Shown here: positions 33,101-42,519 of the stretch, in pieces
How the letters are laid out: each line of letters begins with the position of its first letter
Numbering within the stretch: the first letter of the stretch is position 1
From: Rhynchopus euleeides
Taxonomy: Eukaryota; Euglenozoa; Diplonemea; Diplonemida; Diplonemidae
Direction of reading: 5' to 3'
Assembly: GCA_963210315.1 (NCBI GenBank)
Contig: OY723248.1
Coordinates: 574,727-638,726 of the forward strand
DNA: 64,000 nucleotides
Notes under the pieces: generated by a model
Databases searched by the model: none
What the model was told of the DNA's origin: nothing
What the model saw: only the letters and a program-made list of their open reading frames with translations
Program-made: the position numbers and the translations under genes

Positions 33101-35744
33101 GAACGCCTCGAAGGAAACCTGCAAGCCACCCCGGAGGAAGAACCGCTTGGTCCCAACGGGAAGCGTGGAGAGATATGCCGCGGCGGATGAGGAGGCGAGC
33201 CGGTTGTTCGGCGCAGACGCCTGGCGGGATGCCCCGCCACCACCACCCTCTGTGAGGAATCGCAGCGAAAGGAACCCATCCCCGCCTGCCTGCGGCAGCG
33301 ACTGTGGGGAGCACATCAGCGGGGTGCTGGCGGGGGTCCCGGTGGCGCTCGGCATGCTGTCCATCGAAGGGGCGGGCGACATTGCGTCGGGGCGGCCGTG
33401 GTGCTGGTTTGGATGGAGGAGGGCCTGCTGCTGTTGAGGCAGCGAGGAGAGCAACGAGGAGGAGCTGCAGAGTGCGGTGGAGGGCGAGCCCTGCTGGTCG
33501 GCACTCCTCTGGAGCTGCTGCGGGCACATCACGTTGTAAAACATCTCCGTTTGAAACGGGGCTGAGAAGGCAGCGCCGTGGTGGTGGTGGTGCTGCTGCT
33601 GCTGCTGCCCTTCCCCGGCAGACGGGGCGGCTGACCCCTGCGCCGCTGCATCCCCCGGAGGCCCTGCAGCTGGCGCTGGCGCCACACCCGACACGCCATC
33701 ATCCCACCCTGTGGGGGAGGGGGCGGCAGCACCAACGCCAACACCCCCGGCCCCTCCGGCACCCCCAGCACCACCGCAACCTGCGTGCTTCGGAGGGACT
33801 AAAACAGACTTTGTTAGAAAGTCGCCCCGCCTCTCCGCGATGGCATCCGTGCCGAGGGGGATGTCGGGCAGGGTGGTGGTGGAGGTGGGGGTCGCGGTGT
33901 TGCCCACCCCTCCATCCCGCCCACCCCCCGCCCCGGGCAGCGCCGACGCAAACGCGGCGTGGGATCGGAGGAGTACCGAGAGGGAGGTGCCGTAGCCTAT
34001 TGCCTTGGAGATCACATCCTGCTGTGCGGTGAATGGACCGCCGACACTGACACCACCGCCACCGCCACCACCCCCACCCTCACCCCAACCCTCTTCTGGG
34101 AGCGGCAGCAGCGCGGTGGCGGCGGAGGTGGTGGCGGAGGGCGGGGCTGCCCAGCGCATCCCCCCAGTGGAGCTCCCGGCATCTCCATCACATCGCACCG
34201 CCAGGACCACCCTGTGGAGGGGGCGAGCTTCCACAGGGGAAGAGGTTGAGGCGGCGCAGAGGTCATCATCATCGCTGGCGGCAGGAGAGGAGCCATGTTC
34301 TGTGGGGGGAATTGCTGCCGCGACACAGCAATCCACCACGGCGATGTCGGCGAAGGCGTGGATCCCGGCATCCGCCCCTCTGATGTGCAGGGGGCCCGAA
34401 TGCACAATCCGCCCCGACATCGGGGAGCCCTCCCGGAGCCAGCTCATCTGATCCGGGGGGACCGATGCGACGCAGTCCCAACCGTTCCTCCGCTTCCCCT
34501 CTTCTTCTTCCTCCCCCCCCCCCCCCCTCCTGCAGCACCACCGCAGAGGCTACACAGAGGGCACCCCCTGCAGGGGTGTCCACACCAACCCCTGCGAACA
34601 GCCTCTCCAGCGCATCTCGGAGTTTGCTTCCGGGGATATGGCAGAGGGGTGGCGCACCGCCTGTGTCGCCTCCTGCAGGGGTTACCTCGATGAGTGCGAC
34701 TGCGGAGTAGCGGTGGAGTGCGGTTGTGGTGGGTAGTGGGGTGTTCCTTGGGGGCGGCACACCCAGTGGGGCTGGCGGGGTTCCGTCGAAATGGGGCGCC
34801 ATGGCGGCGTCGGGGGTGGTGTTGGAGGGGGTGCTGGGGAGCACCGCAAGGCCTTGCAGGAGGATGGGATGGGCGGCGCCTGCATCAACACCACCACCTC
34901 CCCCTCCTCCTCCTCCACCTCTGCCGGATGTCGTTTTTTGAAACAATTTTCCAGGGAGAAATGCGACGCGAGGCCCAATGGAGGTAGAAAAAAGGGGCGT
35001 GTGCGGCACAGGCTGAGCAGCCCTGCCAGCACGCTGCTGAGTCTGCGGAGGTGTTGGAGGAGGAGGGGTCGCCGCCGAGGCCCTCGGGCTGTTTCCGGGG
35101 CTCGCACCCCCCCCGGCCTGCACCACGCCCCCCGTGAGCTTCATGAAGTTTTCAAAAATCGACTCGCGCTTCTCCACCTGCCTACCAAGGCGGGGGGGCG
35201 CCGCGCACACCCCACCACCACCACCACCTCCTCCTCCTCCTCCCAGCTGCCCCGGGTCACCCAGCGACGCAAAGGATGCGTTGGGGCTGGCCGCAGCAGA
35301 TGCAGATGCGATGGAATGGGTTGCTGCGGACTGCCTCCTGCTCTGCGACCCAAACGCCCCTATCCAAGGAAACCGCCAGTGCGACTCTGAGGCGCTCTGC
35401 GGGTGGGGCATCGATGAGGACTCCGTGGGGCGTGGGGTGGCTGGCTCAGCCGCAGTCCCCAGCAGCGTCGTTGCCTGCGTGGTGCAGTCTGGGGGATTGG
35501 GTGCGAATGCCAGGTGGGGGAGCTGGGGAGCCCCGTCTGCCATCTTCCACGACACCCTGGCGAGCGTGTCCAGCCATTCCTCCGAGGCGATCACGCTGTC
35601 CACCACGTCCTCCCCGCGCTCCCTCAGGCATGCGAGGATCCCCTGGCGGAGCAGCTGCCGTGCCTCAGCAGAACCACCTCCCCCAACCTCCAGCTCGCCT
35701 ACAACCCATGCCTTGCATGGCCCCATCTCCGCATCGCACTGCAT
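30119..35744 (-). CDS. FAB1: FAB1/PIKfyve-type phosphatidylinositol 3-phosphate 5-kinase, frame broken at a G15 tract
   Basis: Two overlapping frames make one gene of about 1,870 codons. The first (35744 to about 34513) starts with a chaperonin-like part carrying EEWLDTLARVSWKMAD, close to the plant FAB1 motif EEWLDIVTSLSWEAA. The second resumes with NGWDCVASVPPDQMSWL and continues through a Cys-rich region (CAVCGASGG, CAGPCGHPLGKCRFSF) to a class III kinase domain: glycine loop GGKSGAAFVITHD with KYIAKEA, IMDYSLVVWV, IGLVDYLQAFTIKKQAESLW, and HPAKYRDRFRQAM. The product would make PI(3,5)P2 on endolysosomal membranes. No FYVE finger is visible, as in plant FAB1C/D. The break lies in 15 consecutive G (34513-34527); one base fewer would join the frames. 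Gln-, His-, Ser- and Gly-rich spacers are long. The ATG at 35744 follows a CT-rich leader; upstream exons cannot be excluded. Confidence 0.85.
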
Positions 35745-35907
35745 GTGGGAGGGGAGACCCAAAGGAGAGAGAGAGGGTTATACGGCAGGGGTTGCGAGGG
35801 GTGGGGGTCCCACTCTCTTCCCCCCCACCTCCCCACCCCTCCCCCCGTCGCCCAGGGGGGGGGGGGGTGGGAAAGTGGCAGGAGAGGGGGGGGGGAGGGG
35901 AGGGTAG

Positions 35908-35990
35908 TGAAATAGAAGTAGAATCAAGCACGAAGAATGATCGCCCTTCACTCGTTCGCAGGAGGGCGGGGGGGGGGGGGTGGGTGGGGG
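35908..35990. repeat. Shared motif next to a G-run (FAB1 5' flank)
   Basis: GAAATAGAAGTAGAATCAAG followed by GATCGCCCTTCACTCGTTCGCA and a G-run. Close matches occur at 49587-49650 and 40651-40720, and a shorter one at 39341-39374. Confidence 0.6.
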
Positions 35991-36038
35991 TGCACGGTGG
36001 GATCTTGTAAATTTTACATGTATAACTACAAGTATATA

Positions 36039-36383
36039 CCGTATACGTAAATATTTTGGAACGTAAATATTATGGAACGTAAATATTATGGAACGTAAAT
36101 ATTTTGGAACGCTGGTGGGTTGGCGTTCCAGATTTTTTTCGTTCCATAATATTTACAGGGCTTTCTGCGACTCGGGGACTTGGACCAGGTGATCAGACGG
36201 CATGCAGAGTCCCTGACGGGACCTACTCGTGCACTTTTCGCGCGATTCCTGACGCAAGCCGTCCTCACCACCGAGTCCCCAACTGGCCCTGTAAATATTT
36301 TGGAACGTAAATATTATGGAACGGACCGGCCAAAAATGGGCCCGTTCCATAATATTTACGTTCCATAATATTTACGTATACGG
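36039..36383. mobile_element. Nested TA-flanked inverted-repeat element, 345 bp
   Basis: The ends CCGTATACGTAAATATT are inverted and flanked by TA on both sides (36037-36038 and 36384-36385). The corresponding position in the right arm of the host element reads AAGTATATACATG with a single TA, so the empty site is visible. Interior copies of GTAAATATTATGGAAC occur in both orientations. Confidence 0.85.
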
Positions 36384-36540
36384 TACATGTATTATACATG
36401 TATAATACTTGCATGTCAACTATTATACATGTATAATACATGTATATGCCTGAAATATACATGTAAAATACATGTATATCAAGTAAAAATACATGTATAA
36501 TACTTGCATGTCAACTATTATACATGTATCTTTACTTGAT

Positions 36541-37660
36541 AGGAGGGTGTCCGGTACTCCGGATTTTCCTGATTTTTCCCGATTTTCCGAAAGTTTTGCC
36601 ACTGGTTGACACAAGGGCAAATTTCGAGCAAAATCCGAAAATCGGGAAAAATCGGGAAAAATCAGGAAATCCAGGGGGGGCCACCGGAGACCCTCCCCGA
36701 AAAAATCCGATTTTTTTGGGTCGAAAAAAAAATTTTTTTTCCGACCCGAAAATCTGTATCTGCGGACTGCCACACTCTGAAAAACCGAAAAATTTCCGAA
36801 AAAAATCGAAAATTTTGGCCTTTCCTGGCCTGTGTGGTCCCAAAGGGCCCAGGTTGCCCGGTTTTTCACCCAAAAACACCCCAAAAAATTTTCCGCCGTT
36901 TCACCCCCCCAGAATCTAGGAGGGTGTCCGGTACTCCGGATTTTCCTGATTTTTCCCGATTTTCCGAAAGTTTTGCCACTGGTTGACACAAGGGCAAATT
37001 TCGAGCAAAATCCGAAAATCGGGAAAAATCGGGAAAAATCAGGAAATCCAGGGGGGGCCACCGGAGACCCTCCCCGAAAAAATCCGATTTTTTTGGGTCG
37101 AAAAAAATTTTTTTTTTCCGACCCGAAAATCTGTATCTGCGGACTGCCACACTCTGAAAAACAGAAAAATTTCCGAAAAAAATCGAAAATTTTGGCCTTT
37201 CCTGGCCTGTGTGGTCCCAAAGGGCCCAGGTTGCCCGGTTTTTCACCCAAAAACACCCCAAAATTTTTTCCGCCGTTTCACCCCCCCAGAATCTAGGAGG
37301 GTGTCCGGTACTCCGGATTTTCCTGATTTTTCCCGATTTTCCGAAAGTTTTGCCACTGGTTGACACAAGGGCAAATTTCGAGCAAAATCCGAAAATCGGG
37401 AAAAATCGGGAAAAATCAGGAAATCCAGGGGGGGCCACCGGAGACCCTCCCCGAAAAAATCCGATTTTTTTGGGTCGAAAAAAAATTTTTTTTTCCGACC
37501 CGAAAATCTGTATCTGCGGACTGCCACACTCTGAAAAACAGAAAAATTTCCGAAAAAAATCGAAAATTTTGGCCTTTCCTGGCCTGTGTGGTCCCAAAGG
37601 GCCCAGGTTGCCCGGTTTTTCACCCAAAAACACCCCAAAATTTTTTCCGCCGCCCTTCGG
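36541..37660. repeat. Three tandem 377-bp repeats
   Basis: Units start at AGGAGGGTGTCCGGTACTCC (36541, 36918, 37295). Each contains hairpin-forming blocks (GATTTTCCTGATTTTTCCCG against its complement; GGGTCGAAAAA against CCGACCC). The long open frames on both strands are identical between units and reflect the repeat, not a protein. Confidence 0.95.
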
Positions 37661-37997
37661 GCGGCGGATTGGCCGCCTTCGGCGGCGTCGTCGTTTCACT
37701 CTGTACTAAGGACGTCGGTAAAGCCGAGCCCTTTGTACAACCGTTTCACTCTGACTTCTGTCTGTCTGTCCTGTGTGCCAGCAGTGTGTCCCCGTTCCAG
37801 TGATTCCGCTCCATCCCATTGAGTGTCTCTCAGTTCTGCTCGTTCTGACAGTGGAGGTGGTCTCCTGCGACTGCGTCGGTTTCTTGGCTGCCCCGTGTCT
37901 GCAGTTCCACTTGTGTCATGGACTCGTTGTGGTTACTGGTGCTCTGCAATATTTTCGCTGCTGCTCGTTAGTTCCGTCCCGTTTCATTCCCAGCTGC

Positions 37998-38420
37998 TCA
38001 GGGAGAGCTGCCCTGTGTTTGCCGCAAAGGGCGCTGCTGATCCTTGTTCCTCATCGCGTTGTGACTCCCATTCAGCCTGGCGGGGCAGTCTTCAGCGTTC
38101 AAACTACCTGATAGTTCCCGAAGTTCGCGGATTCCGCCGCTCATCTTGCACCATATGGGCACCAAGCCGGCAACGATAGCCTGTGGCGTTGAGGCGCCAT
38201 CGGCTGTCTCCCAGAGCATTTCCAACCTCACATCCGTGAGGCCACCCAGGTTTGTGGGTTCCATAAAGAACTCAGGCGGGTGCCGCTCTCGTACCCCCGC
38301 ATGCCTCACCCGCCGCGAACGAGGGAGGCCGCCACGCATGAGGAGCTTCTCTTCGCCACCTCCCGCTGCTCGTCAGTCAGGGAGCTACACCCCGTTTTTT
38401 CGGTTGAAGTTTTTTCAGAT
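37998..38420 (-). pseudogene. Possible captured gene fragment inside the TIR element
   Basis: On the minus strand a protein-like stretch, PPEFFMEPTNLGGLTDVRLE followed by MLWETADGASTPQAIVAGLV, is preceded in another frame by LTDEQREVAKRSSSC. The frame change between them and the lack of a recognisable family suggest a decayed fragment carried by the element. The start and function are unknown. Confidence 0.25.
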
Positions 38421-38659
38421 CAGAGTTGCACCCACCGTTTCTCTCCGTCCAGCCCGAGAATGTCGAACCCTGAAAAATCGACAACACCCCACATCCTGCA
38501 CCTGAGACGCGGCTTCCTTATCTGAGGGGCCGCGTCCAAATACACGGACTTTGCTAAACTGGACCCAACTCCCCACACCCTTTTTTTTTGCCATTTTTTC
38601 AAAAAATCCCCCAAAATTTTCCAAATTTTTCAAAATTTTCCTAAATTTAGGACACCCTC

Positions 38660-38952
38660 CATATACATGTATTTTACATGTATATTTCATGCATTTACAT
38701 GTATTTTACATGTATAATACTTGTCATGCAAGTATTATACATGTAAAATACTTGCATGACAAGTAAAATACTTGCATGCAAGTAAAATACATGTATTTTA
38801 CTTGCATGCAAGTATTTTACTTGTCATGCAAGTATTATACATGTATTTTACTTGTCATGCAAGTATTTTACATGTATAATACTTGCATGACAAGTATTAT
38901 ACATGTAAAATACATGTAAATGCATGAAATATACATGTAAAATACATGTAAA
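38660..38952. repeat. Large near-perfect AT-rich palindrome
   Basis: TACATGTATTTTACATGTAT at the left pairs with its complement near 38940 through a core of CTTGCATGCAAG and CTTGTCATGCAAG words. It could extrude as a cruciform of about 140 bp per arm. Confidence 0.8.
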
Positions 38953-39376
38953 TCAAGTAAAGATACATGTATAATAGTTGACATGCAAGTATTATACATG
39001 TATTTTTACTTGATATACATGTATTTTACATGTATATTTCAGGCATATACATGTATTATACATGTATAATAGTTGACATGCAAGTATTATACATGTATAA
39101 TACATGTATATACTTGTAGTTATACATGTAAAATTTACAAGATCCCACCGTGTGGGTCTGACAAGTGCTCAGGGAGACCCTTGTTACCGCTTCCCAGCCG
39201 GGTGTCTTCGTGTGTTGGAGGGCCCTGCTGGCACCATATGGGGGGGGTGGGAGGGGTGCCCTGGGCGTGGCGTGGTGTGGTTGATGCGTGCGGGTGATGT
39301 GGCGGGGGGGAGGGGAGGGAAGGGGAGGGAGGTCCCACCAGAAGTAGAAGTATGCAGTAGGGGGGGGGGGGGGGTA

Positions 39377-40523
39377 GGGGGGGTCAAATGCCACCCTTTT
39401 ACGTGGACAAACACGATTTTTCAAAAAACCGGCGCAGAGGCCCCAAAGCCCCCGTAAACCCTCCAAACCCCCCCAGATCGGTCCGGAAACCCATCGAACC
39501 CCACTTTTCCACCATTCCGGGCACCTCAGGTGCCCGAATTGGGGTACCTAAATTTTGTGCCACCGTTTGGTACCGGACAGTGCCACTGTGTGGGAGGTTG
39601 GAAAAGAAAATGCCCCAACACACCACATCTGAGGGTTGCAATGCATGTTGCTTGCCAACCACGTCATCCGGTGGGTGTCAGGCGCTATGTAGGTGGCATT
39701 AGCCAGGTCTTCGATGAGTTCTGGCTTGTATATGTACCTCCCTGCCACCATGCACCGGGAGGCTGCCTGTAGGTACGGAACAGTCCAGATGGTCGTGTGA
39801 TTCCTGTGCAGCAGTGCTCCACAACCGGGATGTGTTGACAACGACTGTTGCAACACGAGCTGTACATTCCGGGAACACACGAAGTGCGCTGTCGTGGTAC
39901 CCATTGTGCCAGAATTGGTAGTTGCTGCGGTCTACTTTGCCTGGCCCAAGAGCACTGGTACTGAACGGTGCAATATGCGTGGCGAGGTGAATGCAACGGA
40001 AGGGCGCAAAGTCAATACAGCTCTCGGATGGCGGGTGGTGGTGCCACTAGTGTGTGACGTTCACTCGAGGATACAACGCATCACAATGAATCAGCAACCG
40101 TGGACCGAGTACAATACGCTCTCTGTGGCTGGTGTGGGGGACAAAGGCAGTGCCTGTGCCGCAGGCAGGGAGGTACATATACAAGCCAGAACACATCGAA
40201 GACCTGGCTAATGCCACCTACATAGCGCCTGACACCCACCGGATGACGTGGTTGGCAAGCAACATGCATTGCAACCCTCAGATGTGGTGTGTTGGGGCAT
40301 TTTCTTTTCCAACCTCCCACACAGTGGCACTGTCCGGTACCAAACGGTGTCACAAAATTTAGGTACCCCAATTCGGGCACCTGAGGTGCCCGGAATGGTG
40401 GAAAAGTGGGGTTCGATGGGTTTCCGGACCGATCTGGGGGGGTTTGGAGGGTTTACGGGGGCTTTGGGGCCTCTGCGCCGGTTTTTTGAAAAATCGTGTT
40501 TGTCACCCCCATTTGACCCCCCC
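39377..40523. mobile_element. TA-flanked foldback/MITE-like element, 1,147 bp
   Basis: The inverted arms are about 370 bp (39377-39748 and 40160-40523), starting GGGGGGGTCAAATG, with very few mismatches. TA directly flanks both ends (39375-39376, 40524-40525), the Tc1/mariner-type target duplication. The insertion sits in a G-run. The 410-bp centre shows no transposase; it carries only short frames. Confidence 0.9.
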
Positions 40524-40542
40524 TAGGGGGGGGGGGGGGGGT

Positions 40543-40648
40543 CTCGCTACCAGTCGCTGCTCGTCACAGCTCGTCAGTCAGTGAGGGGAAGTGGGCTGGT
40601 GGCTCACTTTTTTTCTCACCCAGTCACATCTGGTAGCGAGGGCCCCTC
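40543..40648. repeat. Inverted-repeat element of the GGGGCCTTCGCT family
   Basis: Begins CTCGCTACCAG and ends CTGGTAGCGAGGGCCCC. It is the reverse-orientation relative of 21141-21258 (shared CTCGTCAGTCAGTGAGGGGA interior). Confidence 0.7.
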
Positions 40649-40650
40649 GT

Positions 40651-42519
40651 AGAAAGAAGAACAAAAATGATCTCCCTTCACTCGGTATGCAGGGATGGAT
40701 AGGGGGTGGGGGGGTGGGGTGGGTGGGAGGGGTGAGGGTGGGGCGTTCTATAGGCAGACCCTACGGCAAGGGCCTGTGACGTGGCGCCCTCCCCCTGCAT
40801 AGCATTGCTGGTGCCGAGGTGCGGCTGATTTTGCGGCATCACAACCCTTTTCGGGATTCGGCGCAATGCCCAGCCGCGCGGCACAGGGTGCAAATATTTC
40901 TGCCGAGAAAAGGCGCCGCTGAGAAGTCCATTATTTTGAACGATTTTTGGCCGTGCTTGTCGCGTCCCCGGTGAGGGGGGGCCATTTTTTTGCAGGAAAA
41001 AAGAAAGGACCGATATGTGGGGGGGGGGGGGGGGGGGGGAGGGGGAGGGCGTTGCCCAGTTTGGATCAAACAAGCTGTCCTCACAAAACTATAGGTGCCC
41101 CTCCACACACATCGTGAAGTGGTAGCAAACGCGTCACAACAACAAAAAAAACAACCTTTCGAGAATTGTCTTGTTGGAACGCAGGCCCCACCGCTCTTTT
41201 GTAAACACTGCTCACAGAACCAAGGGCGCATTGCGGTTCTTCTTCTGGTGTGCCGTCGCTCCGTGCCAAACCTGTTGCCAGTTTTGTCCCCTCTTTTGTG
41301 AGACATCTTGACATCTCACTCTCTCTCGAGCGAGATGAAGGCCCCCTCCGGTCTCGGCAATCGCGAGGTGGATATGCGGCAAGAGGAAGTAACAGGCGCT
41401 TGTCACCCCACACCACGCTTCACACACCAGGCAATTTGCTGATCCATGCGATAAACGAAAAAGCCTCATGTTTCTCCGTGGTGGCTTCTCCATGGATGAT
41501 GCTGCCCCCCCACCCCCACCTCCCTCAGGTGCAGTTTTATTTGGGAGGGCCCTTTGCGAAGAACACTGTGGAATTTTTTTTGCAGCGGATTTTCTTCACT
41601 CATGCACCTCGCACAGGTCACCAGGAACCCGCGCACAAAAAAACAACTTTGATCCCCCGCCCCCTTCCGAAACGGATTGATCCCCACACAGCCCCTGCCC
41701 CCACCCCACCCCCACCCGCCGCTGCACGTATCACGTTATCTTTGTCGAGGTGGTGAAGGGGGCCTTCGCTCGAAAATGCAGAGAAAAATGAGACACAAAA
41801 AGGCGAGATGCGTGCCTCACAGAACTGGTTGCAAAGCGAGATTGCTCAGACAGAAAAAAAAGGCATCGCATGCAATGGCACACCCGCCGGCTTCTGATGT
41901 GCTTGCAACAGTCTAATATGACGGCTTCCGGAGTGGCTCAGAAGCAGCGCGTCTCAGGTTTATTGCACTGCCGTTGCTGCTTGCTGAAACATTCCACAAA
42001 ATATTGGACACCCTCAAATCACACAAAATCGGATCCGGGGGGGGTGGGGTGGGGTGGTAGTCCAGCGAGTCCACCTCCGGGCCAATCCAGTCCACAGGCG
42101 GGTAAAAAACGTTGCATTTTTATTCTTTCGTCGATTTCGAGAACAACTGGACCCCACAATGATTTTGACACACGCACCCAGCAAAGCAACCACACCGGGT
42201 TGGAAGCATGGATACCTTCGGCGAGGGGGGGGGGGGGGTGGCGGGATGTCCAGAAAGGCAAGAAAGGCAAAGCGCAGGGAGGGTCTGACACTCAGGTCGG
42301 CCCTCAGTAGCCTCAAGGCCAGTTTGGGGAAGCCTCACCCAGAACATGAAAAGGGGTGGGCTGTATTGAGCACAGCTAGTAACGTTGAAAGAAAGAAACG
42401 AAAATGTACACCGCTCTTCCGTGTTTCTCCATCGCCACCAACGGAGCATGACTCGCTAAGGCAGCACTGCCATGGGGGGCGACTGGTTCTAGGAGATGCG
42501 GCGTTGTCTGGGGGTGAGG
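40651..42519. other. Intergenic, no supported gene
   Basis: It contains long G- and C-runs (about 41023-41041, 42228-42239) and a repeat fragment beginning GGGGGCCTTCGCTCG near 41756. No credible coding frame. Confidence 0.5.

Larger units (their letters stand above)
35993..39152. mobile_element. Terminal-inverted-repeat element, 3.16 kb, non-autonomous
   Basis: The ends are perfect inverted copies beginning CACGGTGGGATCTTGTAAAT. After removal of a nested insert (36039-36383), the left arm 35993-36540 matches the right arm 38952-39152 in reverse over about 200 bp. The arms are built from palindromic ACATGTA, TAATAC and TTGCATG words. The interior has three 377-bp repeats and about 1 kb of unique sequence. 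No transposase is seen. Both sides are flanked by TG, a possible 2-bp target duplication. The CAC ends and short duplication recall CACTA elements, but this is inference. Confidence 0.75.

Noticed and set aside
31836..33437. 533-codon plus-strand frame inside FAB1
   Set aside because: Antisense shadow of the GC-rich Ser/Gly-rich FAB1 coding region.
36423..37803. Phe/Pro-rich frames of 110-280 codons in the 377-bp repeats
   Set aside because: Identical frames recur on both strands with the repeat period; no codon bias or family match.
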